Source of the DNA: UBA2334 sp964396895
Lineage (GTDB): Bacteria; Pseudomonadota; Gammaproteobacteria; Burkholderiales; Burkholderiaceae_C
Length of the DNA stretch: 64,000 nt
Reading direction: 5' to 3'
NCBI GenBank assembly: GCA_964396895.1
Contig: CAYNGJ010000018.1
Coordinates: 17,327 to 81,326 of the forward strand
Shown here: positions 41,451-49,475 of the stretch, one piece after another
Numbering within the stretch: position 1 is the stretch's first letter
Layout: each line of letters starts with the position of its first letter
Made by a program: the position numbers and the translations under genes
The notes under the pieces: generated by a model
What the model saw: the letters and a program-made list of their open reading frames with translations, nothing else
Told to the model about the DNA's origin: nothing
Database searches by the model: none

Positions 41451-42368
41451 TCAGTACATTGGGGGCACGTATATTTCTCCGGGTACTTGGTGGCGGCGGT
41501 AGCCCTCGTGCCGAACCCGCTCGGGCAGGGTGATGGCGGGGCGCTCCACCTCGGTGTAGGGCATTTGGCTCAGCAAATGGGCAATGCAGTTGAGCCTGGC
41601 CTTTTTCTTGTCGTCCGCAGGCACCACCCACCAGGGGGATTCGGACGTGTGCGTGCGCTCCAGCATCACTTCTTTGGCCTTGGTGTAGAGCTCCCAGCGG
41701 CGTCGGCTTTCCAGGTCCATGGGGCTGAGCTTCCACTGTTTGAGCGGATCGTGGATGCGGCCCAGGAAACGGATTTCCTGCTCCTGATCGGATATGGAAA
41801 ACCAATATTTGATGAGCTGTATGCCCGATCGCACCAGCATCTTCTCGAACTCGGGCACGGTGCGAAAGAACTCTTCGTACTGCTCATCGGTGCAAAAACC
41901 CATGACCTTTTCCACCCCGGCCCGGTTGTACCAGCTGCGGTCAAACAGCACCATTTCGCCTGCGGCGGGCAGGTGGGGCACGTAGCGTTGGAAGTACCAC
42001 TGCGTGCGCTCGCGGTCATTGGGGGCCGGCAGGGCCACCACCCGGCACACGCGGGGGTTCAGCCGCTGGGTGATGCGCTTGATGACGCCGCCCTTGCCCG
42101 CGGCATCGCGGCCCTCGAACACGATGACCACCTTGTGGCCGGTGGCCACCACCCAGTCTTGCAGTTTGACCAGGTCGGCCTGCAGCTTGAACAACTCGCG
42201 AAAGTAGCGGCGGCGCGCCTCGCGGTGGGCTGTGGCCAACGCGGGGTTGCCCTGTGCGGCCAAGGTGTCCACGAACTGGTCCTCCAGCTCCATTTCAAGT
42301 TCTTCGTCGTGACCGTCGAGCAGGTCTTCCTGGACGCGCAGCCACGCGTTGTGATCTTCACCCAGCAT
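41451..42368 (-). CDS. ppk2: Polyphosphate kinase 2 family protein
   Basis: Nucleotide kinase that uses polyphosphate as phosphate donor. 305 residues with Walker A GRDAAGKGG at 86-94, the lid and Walker B region FDRSWYNRAGVEKVMGF (about 147-165), and the N-terminal helical segment YFRELFKLQADLVKLQDWV. An AGGAG site precedes the ATG at 42368. Class (ADP, GDP or AMP use) cannot be set with confidence. It lies alone between convergent and unrelated genes. Confidence 0.93.
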   Translation of the reverse strand: MLGEDHNAWLRVQEDLLDGHDEELEMELEDQFVDTLAAQGNPALATAHREARRRYFRELFKLQADLVKLQDWVVATGHKVVIVFEGRDAAGKGGVIKRITQRLNPRVCRVVALPAPNDRERTQWYFQRYVPHLPAAGEMVLFDRSWYNRAGVEKVMGFCTDEQYEEFFRTVPEFEKMLVRSGIQLIKYWFSISDQEQEIRFLGRIHDPLKQWKLSPMDLESRRRWELYTKAKEVMLERTHTSESPWWVVPADDKKKARLNCIAHLLSQMPYTEVERPAITLPERVRHEGYRRHQVPGEIYVPPMY

Positions 42369-42421
42369 GGGCAACTCCTGTTGGTGGTTCAGGCAGAGCA
42401 CCTTAGGGCGCTTGTGTGAAG

Positions 42422-42440
42422 CGCCGGTGACAAACCGGCG
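42422..42440. other. Hairpin in the gap between ppk2 and the aminotransferase gene
   Basis: CGCCGGT (42422-42428) and ACCGGCG (42434-42440) with loop GACAA. It follows the aminotransferase stop on the minus strand but has no T-run, so it is at best a Rho-assisted terminator or mRNA 3-prime stabiliser. Confidence 0.4.
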
Positions 42441-42468
42441 TCAGCCGGATGCCCTCCAACGGGTGTGT

Positions 42469-43851
42469 TCAGGCGGGAGCAATGGCCAGCACCACGGCCT
42501 CCAGCGCCGCCAGCAGCTGCTCAACCTGGCGCGGGCTGGTGTGCGGGCACACCAGCATCATGTTGTGAAACGGGGTGATCAACACGCCCCGATTCAGCAG
42601 ACCGAGGTGAATCAGGTGTTCCAGTTCTGCATCCAGGCGGGCGCCCGCCTCGGTGCCGTTGCGCGGTGGCGTGGGGGTGAACTGGAACTCGGTGCGTGCG
42701 CCCACCTGGGTCACACACCAGGGCAGGGCGTGGCGTGCCACCAGGGTGCGCAGGCCCTGGGCCAACTGCGTGGCCACGCTTTGCATGTGGTCCCATGCCT
42801 GGGGCGTGAGGGTTTGGGTGAGCGCAGCGCGCATGGCGGCCATGCTCAGCATGTTGCCGGTCAATGTGGTGCCAATGCCCGAGTGACCAGGAGGTGCTCG
42901 TCGCTTGGCGGCGGTGGCACGCGCGGCCAACTCGGCGCTGAACCCGTACACCGCGCTGGGCACGCCCCCGCCCACGGGTTTGCCCAGCACCAGGGCATCG
43001 GGTTGCAGGCCGTGCGCACGGGTGTACCCCCCAGGACCGGCGCTGATGGTGTGGGTCTCGTCCAGCACCAGCAGGGTGTCGTGGCGGCGGATGATGGCCT
43101 GCGCCTGGGGCCAGAAGTCGGGGTCGGGCAGCACCATGCCGATGTTGGTCATGGCGGGTTCGGCCAGCACACACGCCACATCGCCGGTTGACAGGGCCGC
43201 TTCCAGCGCTGGCAGGTCGTTGAATTCGACCACCACCGTGTGGGCCAGCAGGTCGTGCACCTGACCCAGCAGGCTGTCTCGCTGGGTGGGCTGGCCATCC
43301 ACGAGGTCCACGAACACGTCTTCGATGGTGCCGTGGTAACAGCCGTTGAACACCAGCACCTTGGGGCGTCCGGTGGCGGCACGCACCCAGCGCACCACGT
43401 AGCGGTTGGCGTCGGTGGCGCTGAGTGCGAATTGCCACAGGGGCAACCCAAAGCGCTTGGCCAACTCGGCCCCCACCACCACCGCGTCGGCTGTGGGCAG
43501 CATGGTGGTGTAGCCCTGGCTGGCCTGCGCCTGCAGCGCGGCGGCCACGGCGGGCGGTGAGTGCCCCAACATGGCCCCGGTGTCACCCAGGCAGAAGTCA
43601 CTCAGGGTGTGGCCGTCGACGTCGGTGACCGTGGCCCCCTGGGCGTGGGCCGCATGAAGGGCAAAGGGGGTGCCCCAGTCGGTCATCCAGTGCAGCGGCA
43701 CACCAAACAGCAGGTGCTGGTCTGCCTGGGCCGCCAACGCTGCCGAGCGAGGGTCGCGCCGGGTGTAGGCCTGGCGTTCGGCCGCCAGAAACGCCTGGGC
43801 GCGGGCCCAGTCCAGCCCCTGGCGGGTGGCGGGTACAGGCGCCGGTGTCAT
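42469..43851 (-). CDS. Class III aminotransferase, glutamate-1-semialdehyde-aminomutase-like
   Basis: 460-residue PLP enzyme of the class III (subgroup II) family. Cofactor motifs: VLDETHTISAGPGG with the PLP-binding Asp, and the lysine in DALVLGKPVGGGVPSAVYG; the N-terminus has DVDGHTLSDFCLGDTGAMLGH. It resembles HemL and beta/omega-transaminases; hemL itself normally has a different N-terminal arrangement and context, so a catabolic or amine transaminase is as likely. The ATG at 43851 overlaps the lipoprotein stop by four bases, so it is the last gene of the MCE transport operon, an unexpected partner. Confidence 0.85.
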   Translation of the reverse strand: MTPAPVPATRQGLDWARAQAFLAAERQAYTRRDPRSAALAAQADQHLLFGVPLHWMTDWGTPFALHAAHAQGATVTDVDGHTLSDFCLGDTGAMLGHSPPAVAAALQAQASQGYTTMLPTADAVVVGAELAKRFGLPLWQFALSATDANRYVVRWVRAATGRPKVLVFNGCYHGTIEDVFVDLVDGQPTQRDSLLGQVHDLLAHTVVVEFNDLPALEAALSTGDVACVLAEPAMTNIGMVLPDPDFWPQAQAIIRRHDTLLVLDETHTISAGPGGYTRAHGLQPDALVLGKPVGGGVPSAVYGFSAELAARATAAKRRAPPGHSGIGTTLTGNMLSMAAMRAALTQTLTPQAWDHMQSVATQLAQGLRTLVARHALPWCVTQVGARTEFQFTPTPPRNGTEAGARLDAELEHLIHLGLLNRGVLITPFHNMMLVCPHTSPRQVEQLLAALEAVVLAIAPA

Positions 43852-44528
43852 GGCCGCTGCGTGGCGTGTTGGTTCAGCCAGGGTCGCAATTGGGCCAGGG
43901 CCTGGTCGGTGGCCGTGGCCAGTGCCTGGGCACCCCCGGCCGCATCTGGCTCGGTGGCTGGCGCCTGCGCCGTCAGGGTGCGTTGGGCCAGGGTGTGTTG
44001 GCCTTGACGCAGGCTGACTTGCCACTGCACCAGGCCGTGGCTGCGGTCAGGGGCGTCAAACACCTGTTCAAACGCGTCCAGCTCAAGGTGCAGCATGAGG
44101 GTATCGGCGTGGTGGCTGGTCTCCACTTGCCAGCCCTCTCTCGCCAGCTGCTGACGCAGGCGCTGGTGCACCAGTTGCGCGGGGGGCATGCTCCAGCGCG
44201 CCAGGGCGTAGGCGCGCGGTTGCAGTGGCTGCGCGTAGGCCAGGCGGTAGCGCATGTCCTGGCCACCCAATGCGGGCGGTGCGGATGTGGGGGCCAGCTG
44301 CAAGGGGCGGGGGCTGGGCAGCGCCAGTGGTGAGGGTGACGCGGGCAGTGGGCCCAGGTCGTAGCTGGCCTTGGGGGCGGGGGCCTGGGGCAGGCTGCAC
44401 GCGCTCAATGCGAGCACCACCGTCAGCAGGGCCATGGCCGCATGGCCCTGCGTGGCCGTGCAGCGTGTGGTCGGCCTGGCAGGTCGTGGCAGGGAACGGG
44501 CGGCAATGTCCGGTGCAAAAAGGGTCAT
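43848..44528 (-). CDS. ABC-type transport auxiliary lipoprotein (PqiC/YmbA type)
   Basis: 226-residue outer-membrane-type lipoprotein; lipobox LSAC at about residues 42-45 after the hydrophobic MALLTVVLALSA, then a proline/alanine-rich spacer and the ABC-auxiliary domain with RYRLAYAQPLQPRAYA and WSMPPAQLVHQRLRQQL. Start 44528 has a GGAG site but gives a long n-region; ATG 44435 right at the hydrophobic core is less likely because it lacks positive charge. In PqiABC systems such a lipoprotein anchors the MCE tunnel at the outer membrane. It starts 28 bases after the MCE gene. Confidence 0.82.
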   Translation of the reverse strand: MTLFAPDIAARSLPRPARPTTRCTATQGHAAMALLTVVLALSACSLPQAPAPKASYDLGPLPASPSPLALPSPRPLQLAPTSAPPALGGQDMRYRLAYAQPLQPRAYALARWSMPPAQLVHQRLRQQLAREGWQVETSHHADTLMLHLELDAFEQVFDAPDRSHGLVQWQVSLRQGQHTLAQRTLTAQAPATEPDAAGGAQALATATDQALAQLRPWLNQHATQRP

Positions 44529-44556
44529 GGTGTTCTCCGTGTGCGTGTGGGGCGGC

Positions 44557-45597
44557 TCAGCGGACCGGGCTGGGCGCCGCAAAGCCCGGCTCGCCTGGCC
44601 CGGGGGCGGGGGAGCCGTGGCCGTACAGCAGGCTTTGGGGGTTGTCCTCCAGGCGGTTGACCAGCCGATCAATCCCTTGCGCCGTGACGGAGGCCGAGCG
44701 TGCCGCCTGCGTGGCCTCTGCGGTGGCTTCCATCAGGCGGGGCAATGCGGTGGACTGCACCGTCGCCGCGCTGGCTGCCAGTGATCGGGTGGTGTGTTCA
44801 AGCTGCGACACCAGTCCGTCCTGGGCGCTCAGGCGTTGGCTGAGCTGGTTCAGGGTTTGGGCGGTTTGGGTCACGGCCTGTGCCGTTTGCGTGGAAGCCT
44901 GCGCCGTGGTGCGGATGTCAGCTGCCGTGACCTGCAAGGCCTGCATGGCCTCGCGGGTGTCTTTCACCAAGGCGGGGATGTGGGTGCGCTGAGGGCCCAG
45001 TTGGGCATCCACCGTGGCTTGTATGCGTTCAGCGGCCAGGCCCAGGCGGTCGGCGCTGCGGCCCACGGACTGCAGGGTATTGACCATGGTTTGCTGGTTC
45101 TCGGTGGACAACAGGGCGTCCACCCGCTCGGTGATGCGTTGGGCCTGGCGCAGCAGGAATGACCCTTGGTCGGCAAATTGGCTCAGCAAGCCCGGGCGCA
45201 GCGGAATGCGGGTGGGTGAGTCACTCTGGGTGGTCAACGGGGCGGCCGACGAGCCATCGTCATCCAGCTGCACAAAGGCCAGGCCGGTCACGCCCTGGTA
45301 GGCCAGGACGCCATACGTGGCCTGGGTGAGCGGCAGGTTCTGGTCAATGGCGATGCGCAGCAACACGTTGCCTTTGGTCTTGGGGTCAAACCCGATGTGA
45401 ACCACCTTGCCCACGGTGATGCCGCGAAACCGCACGGCAGCCTGTTCGGACAGGCCACTCACCGCCTCGGCGGTGGACAGCTCGTACACATCGCGCACGC
45501 GGGTGTCGCGCGACAACCAGAACGCCAGGGCCGCGAGCAGCGACACCATGGTGATGACGAACAACCCGGCGGCCCAGGCATGTGCCTTGTTTTCCAT
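44557..45597 (-). CDS. MlaD-family MCE domain protein
   Basis: 346-residue inner-membrane-anchored protein with one N-terminal helix (about 6-28), one MCE domain (about 38-118, VRFRGITVGKVVHIGFDP and GVTGLAFVQLDDDG), and a long C-terminal helical region (about 150-320) rich in Ala, Thr and Gln heptads, which in related proteins forms a tube between membranes. Lipid (probably phospholipid) binding in the periplasm is family knowledge. The ATG at 45597 follows an AAGGAA site. Upstream an in-frame extension exists but consists of a heptanucleotide repeat. Confidence 0.88.
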   Translation of the reverse strand: MENKAHAWAAGLFVITMVSLLAALAFWLSRDTRVRDVYELSTAEAVSGLSEQAAVRFRGITVGKVVHIGFDPKTKGNVLLRIAIDQNLPLTQATYGVLAYQGVTGLAFVQLDDDGSSAAPLTTQSDSPTRIPLRPGLLSQFADQGSFLLRQAQRITERVDALLSTENQQTMVNTLQSVGRSADRLGLAAERIQATVDAQLGPQRTHIPALVKDTREAMQALQVTAADIRTTAQASTQTAQAVTQTAQTLNQLSQRLSAQDGLVSQLEHTTRSLAASAATVQSTALPRLMEATAEATQAARSASVTAQGIDRLVNRLEDNPQSLLYGHGSPAPGPGEPGFAAPSPVR

Positions 45598-45622
45598 TTG
45601 TGGTTTCCTTGTATCGGCTTTC

Positions 45623-45655
45623 CGCTCTCGGCTCTCGGCTCTCGGCTCTTGGCTC
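45623..45655. repeat. Tandem heptanucleotide repeat (GGCTCTC)n
   Basis: Four to five units close to GGCTCTC follow each other between the ATPase and MCE genes of the lipid transport operon. Units: CGCTCTC, GGCTCTC, GGCTCTC, GGCTCTT, GGCTCAC. A seven-base unit can slip; here it is mostly intergenic, at the 3-prime end of the ATPase gene. Confidence 0.75.
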
Positions 45656-46484
45656 ACGGGGCCCGGGTGGGGAGAGGTGGTTGCTCAAGGGCCAGCAACG
45701 CGCGCTGCCCCCGCCCGCCACCAAAGTAGGCCTGTATGAAGGGATGGCGGGTGGCCATGACCTCGTGGGCTGTGCCCACCGCCACCACACGCCGCTCGGC
45801 CAGCACGGCAATCCGGGTGGACAAGGCCAGCAGCGTGTCCAGGTCGTGGGTCACCATCATCACGGTGAGGCCCAGTTCTTGGTGCAGCGCGCGCAGCAGC
45901 TCGCAAAATTCATCGGCACCCTGCGGATCAAGACCAGCGGTGGGTTCGTCCAACAGCAGCAGTGGAGGGTCCATCGCCAGTGCCCTGGCCAGGGCCGCGC
46001 GTTTGACCATGCCTCCCGACAGGTCAGACGGCCGCTTGTCGGCGTGTTTGGCCTCCAGGCCCACCATCTGCAGTTTGACCATGGCCATGTCACGGGCCAG
46101 TGTGCGGGGCAGGTGCCCCCATTCGTTCAGGCCAAAAGCGATGTTGTCCAGCACACTGAAGGCCGAAAACAGCGCACCGTGTTGAAACAGCATGCCCACC
46201 CGTGTGGCCGAGGTGCGGGGGTCTTGGTCGGCCACGGCCTGCCCCATGATGCGCACACTGCCGCGCGCGGGCGTGTCCAGCCCCAGGATGTGGCGCAGCA
46301 AGGTGGTTTTGCCGGTGCCCGAGCCCCCCACCAGCGACAGCACCTCGCCGGTGTGAACCGCCAGGTCCAGGTCTTGGTGCACCACTTGCTCACCGCCATG
46401 GGCGAGCGGGAACGTCGTCCACACGCCCCGTATGTCCACCGCAGGCATCTGGGTCGGTTGGGTCGGGGCAGGTGCTGTGGTCAT
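45654..46484 (-). CDS. MlaF-family ABC transporter ATP-binding protein
   Basis: 276 residues; Walker A GGSGTGKTT at about 52-60, signature LSGGM, Walker B LLLLDEPTAGLD, and H-loop THD. The MlaF-specific SGGMVKRAALARALAMDP stretch fits lipid-transport ATPases. Starts with a four-base overlap with the permease stop (ATGA). Energises the MCE lipid transporter at the inner membrane. Confidence 0.92.
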   Translation of the reverse strand: MTTAPAPTQPTQMPAVDIRGVWTTFPLAHGGEQVVHQDLDLAVHTGEVLSLVGGSGTGKTTLLRHILGLDTPARGSVRIMGQAVADQDPRTSATRVGMLFQHGALFSAFSVLDNIAFGLNEWGHLPRTLARDMAMVKLQMVGLEAKHADKRPSDLSGGMVKRAALARALAMDPPLLLLDEPTAGLDPQGADEFCELLRALHQELGLTVMMVTHDLDTLLALSTRIAVLAERRVVAVGTAHEVMATRHPFIQAYFGGGRGQRALLALEQPPLPTRAP

Positions 46485-47680
46485 GTACCAATGTCCTTGA
46501 ACAGGACGGCAAACAGTGCGTCGACCAGTATCACCACGGTGATGGAGGTCACCACCGACGCGGTCGTGCCTTGGCCCAGGCTTTCTGTGTTGGGTTCGAC
46601 GCGCAGGCCGAAGTGGCAGGCAATGAGCGCAATCAACACGCCGAACACGGTGGTTTTGCCTACGGCCAGCGTCAGGTTGGCGGCGTCCACCGCCGTCGGC
46701 AGTGCATGCACGAAGAATGACGGTGAAATACCCAACGCCACGTCCGCCGCCAGCATGCCACCCAGCAGCGCCATCAGCGTGGTCCAGATGCTGATGAGGG
46801 GCATGGCCACGGCGAGCGCCAGGGCGCGGGGCATGACCAGCCGGTAGCCGGGTGCAATGCCCATCACCCGCATGGCATCGAGCTCCTGGGTCACGCGCAT
46901 GACGCCAATTTGGGCGGTGATGGCGGAGCCCGAGCGCCCCGCCATGAGGATGGCGGCCAGCATGGGGCCCAGCTCGCGCACCAGTGACACCCCCAGCAGA
47001 TCGACGATGAAGGCATCCGCCCCGAACTGGCGCAGCTGTTGTGCACTGAGGTAGGCCAGCACCACCCCGATCAGAAACCCCACCAGCGCGGTGATGGGCA
47101 GCGCCGTGGCTCCGAAGTGATACAGGTGGCCCGACACGTCGCGCCAGGGGCCACGCCGGGGATGGCGCAGCAGTGCTACCAGGTCCAGCGCCAGCTGGCC
47201 CAGCAGCAACGTGAACCCGTGCAGGTGAGACACCGATTGCAGCACGCGTGCGCCCAGTGCCTGCCAGCGCTGCCCCAGAGTGGGCCGAGGCGCCTCGGGT
47301 GCGGGCTGGGAAAAGCGGGCCACCCGGTCAAAGAGCGTGCGCTGAGATGGCGTGAGCGACAGCGGCGTGGGCCACTGGTTTCCCCAGTGGGCCCAGAGCA
47401 CCTGGGCACCCACGTGGTCCAGCGCGGTCAGGTCACTGAGATCCCAGAGCGGTGCGGGTGGGGTGGGGTGGGGAGATGGGGGAACAGGCCATTCGGCCAG
47501 CTGGGTCTGGACGTGTCGCCAGTGGCGGGCGTCGGCCAGTGAAGCGGCTGTCCAGCTCCCCCGCAGCCGAAGCCACGGCACGTCCCCAGTGGCGTGCACA
47601 CCATCGGCGTCGATTCGGGGAGAGGAGGGGCCGGAAGGCTCCGGCCCGTGGTCAGCCGATGGTGTTGAGGTGGTGGGCAA
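46481..47680 (-). CDS. MlaE-family permease with N-terminal STAS-like domain
   Basis: 399 residues. The N-terminal 115 residues look like a STAS/MlaB-type domain (LRLRGSWTAASLADA ... LWDLSDLTALDHVGAQVLWAHWG), fused to an MlaE permease (about 140-399) with the family motifs GVVLAYLSAQQLRQFGAD, VRELGPMLAAILMAGRSGSAITAQIG and TQELDAMRVMG. In E. coli MlaB is a separate protein; here it seems joined. The start is TTG at 47680, three bases after the ppiC stop; no good ribosome binding site is seen, so the start may be internal (GTG codons near 47590) or coupled to ppiC. Confidence 0.87.
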   Translation of the reverse strand: MPTTSTPSADHGPEPSGPSSPRIDADGVHATGDVPWLRLRGSWTAASLADARHWRHVQTQLAEWPVPPSPHPTPPAPLWDLSDLTALDHVGAQVLWAHWGNQWPTPLSLTPSQRTLFDRVARFSQPAPEAPRPTLGQRWQALGARVLQSVSHLHGFTLLLGQLALDLVALLRHPRRGPWRDVSGHLYHFGATALPITALVGFLIGVVLAYLSAQQLRQFGADAFIVDLLGVSLVRELGPMLAAILMAGRSGSAITAQIGVMRVTQELDAMRVMGIAPGYRLVMPRALALAVAMPLISIWTTLMALLGGMLAADVALGISPSFFVHALPTAVDAANLTLAVGKTTVFGVLIALIACHFGLRVEPNTESLGQGTTASVVTSITVVILVDALFAVLFKDIGT

Positions 47681-47683
47681 TGC

Positions 47684-48463
47684 TTATTTGACCACGGCCT
47701 TTTTGCGCAGGTCTTCTTGGAACTGGCTGAGCTTTTGTTGTGTCATTTGCTGGGAAATCTGTGGCTTGACTTCGTCAAACGCGGGCAACTTGGCGTCGCG
47801 AATGTCGTCCAGGCGGATGACGTGCCAGCCAAACTGGCTTTTCACGGGTTCTGGCGTCAGCTGGCCTTTTTCCAGTTTGATCATGGCCGAGCTGAACTCG
47901 GGCACGTAGCTGGAGGCGTTGGCCCAGTCCAGGTCACCGCCGTTGGCGCCAGAGCCTGGGTCTTTGGACATCTTCTTGGCCAGGTCTTCGAACTTGTCAC
48001 CCTTTTTCAGGCTGGCGATGATGCCTTTGGCATCGTCTTCCTTCTCCACCAGGATGTGGCGTGCCTTGTACTCTTTGCCCCCGTTCGCGGCCACGAATTT
48101 GTCGTACTCGGCCTTCAGGTCGGCGTCGGTGACCGGGTTCTTCTTCTGGAAGTCAGCGAACAGCTCGCGGATCAGAATGGTCTGGCGGGCCAGCTCCATT
48201 TGCGCCTTGTAGTCGTCGCTGGCGGCGAGGCCGCGCTTTTGGGCTTCCTGCATGAAGATTTCACGTGCAATCACTTCTTCCTTGATTTGGGCGCGCACTT
48301 CGTCGTTCACGGGGCGGCCCGATTTGGCGACCTGGGAGGCCAGCATCTCCACCCGGGCGGACGGCACGGGCTTGCCGTTGACGATGGCCACGTTCTGGGC
48401 CAGGGCCACGGTGGAGGACAGGGACAACGCGGCCACGGCCGCAATGGACAACAGGGTTTTCAT
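47684..48463 (-). CDS. Periplasmic parvulin-type peptidyl-prolyl isomerase
   Basis: 259 residues: Sec signal peptide (MKTLLSIAAVAALSLSSTVALAQ), SurA_N-like helical chaperone part (about 25-125) and a PpiC rotamase domain (about 130-235) with YKARHILVE, SKDPGSGANGGDLDW and SQFGWHVIRL. Helps fold exported proteins. The ATG at 48463 is fixed by the signal peptide. It follows bolA by 40 bases in a yciB-bolA-ppi order. Confidence 0.92.
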   Translation of the reverse strand: MKTLLSIAAVAALSLSSTVALAQNVAIVNGKPVPSARVEMLASQVAKSGRPVNDEVRAQIKEEVIAREIFMQEAQKRGLAASDDYKAQMELARQTILIRELFADFQKKNPVTDADLKAEYDKFVAANGGKEYKARHILVEKEDDAKGIIASLKKGDKFEDLAKKMSKDPGSGANGGDLDWANASSYVPEFSSAMIKLEKGQLTPEPVKSQFGWHVIRLDDIRDAKLPAFDEVKPQISQQMTQQKLSQFQEDLRKKAVVK

Positions 48464-48503
48464 GGTGGAACGGGAAGTGAGATAAGAGGAAAAAGGAGAA
48501 GTG

Positions 48504-48845
48504 TCAGTGCCCGGTGCGGTCCGCATCGGCGGCGGACACGGCAGTTGGCGACTTGGGGTGTTGGTTCTGAATTTCAATGGCCAGGGCGTGCAGGCCAGCG
48601 TCGGTGAAAAGGCGAAGCGCATCATACACAAGGCGGTGCTGCGCGACGCGCCCTTTGCCTGTGAAGGCCGGGCCACCGATGCGCACCCGAAAATGGGTGC
48701 CAAACCCCTGGCCATTGGCCCCCGCGTGACCCGCGTGCTGGCCGCTTTCGTCGAGCACTTCCAGCGTGGTGGGCTGCAGGGCGGCACGCAGTGCCGTGTC
48801 CAGGTCGGCCGCAGTGGGGGGTGTGGTGATGACAGGGTGGGTCAT
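48504..48845 (-). CDS. BolA family protein
   Basis: 113 residues, class II KH-like fold. Motifs: LEVLDESGQHAGHAG, FRVRIGGPAF, and the signature HRLVYDAL followed by ALAIEIQ. Members work with monothiol glutaredoxins in iron-sulfur trafficking or act in stress control. The ATG overlaps the yciB stop by four bases. Confidence 0.92.
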   Translation of the reverse strand: MTHPVITTPPTAADLDTALRAALQPTTLEVLDESGQHAGHAGANGQGFGTHFRVRIGGPAFTGKGRVAQHRLVYDALRLFTDAGLHALAIEIQNQHPKSPTAVSAADADRTGH

Positions 48846-49387
48846 GGTTTGTTGGCTTCTTGGTCGTCTTTCAGGTAGCGGGCAATGTACAGGCCTTGCC
48901 CCACGATGAAGATGACGGGGAAGGCGTAACCCCAGAGTTTGAAGTTCACCCAGTCCTCGGTGGAGTAGTAGGCCGCCACGTAGCCGTTGAGGGTGGCCAT
49001 GAAAAAGAAGTAAGCCACCCAGATGACGGTGAGCCTGGCCCAGACCCCGTCGGGCAGGCTGAGCTGGCTGCCCAGCAGCATTTGCAGAAGATTCTTCTTC
49101 CAGACCCACAGGGCGGCAGCCAGCACAATGGCCATGCTGGCGTACAGCACGGTGGGTTTCCACTTGATGAAGCGTTCGTCCTGCAGGAACAGGGTCAGGG
49201 CACCAAACACCAGCACCAGGCCCAGCGTGACCTTTTGCATGGTTTGCAGGCGTTTGTCCAGGCTGTACATGATGGCGGTCTGCACCACCGTGGCCACCAT
49301 GAGCACGGCGGTGGCGGTGTAGATGTCGTGCAGCTTGTAGGCCGCAACAAACAGGGCGATGGGGAAAAAGTCGATGAGAAAGCGCAT
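48842..49387 (-). CDS. yciB: Septation protein A / inner membrane-spanning protein YciB
   Basis: 181-residue polytopic protein with five or six membrane helices. Signature motifs FLIDFFPIALFVAAY at the N-terminus, KPTVLYASMA, and LTVIWVAYFFFMATLNGYVA. Implicated in cell envelope and septation. First gene of the yciB-bolA-ppi set, divergent from the hydrolase at 49476. Confidence 0.95.
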   Translation of the reverse strand: MRFLIDFFPIALFVAAYKLHDIYTATAVLMVATVVQTAIMYSLDKRLQTMQKVTLGLVLVFGALTLFLQDERFIKWKPTVLYASMAIVLAAALWVWKKNLLQMLLGSQLSLPDGVWARLTVIWVAYFFFMATLNGYVAAYYSTEDWVNFKLWGYAFPVIFIVGQGLYIARYLKDDQEANKP

Positions 49388-49475
49388 GGGACGTGATTAT
49401 CGGCGGTGGGCAATGGCTGGGGTAAAGTCTGCAGCCTGAAGTTCCGTGACGTGTTGTGAAGCCCGGAGCCGCCCC

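Noticed and set aside
42422..42440. Hairpin after the aminotransferase gene as an intrinsic terminator
   Set aside because: No T-run on either strand; kept only as a hairpin.
42469..43851. Calling the class III aminotransferase hemL
   Set aside because: Motifs are shared by the whole class, the context is a lipid transport operon, and nothing links it to heme synthesis.
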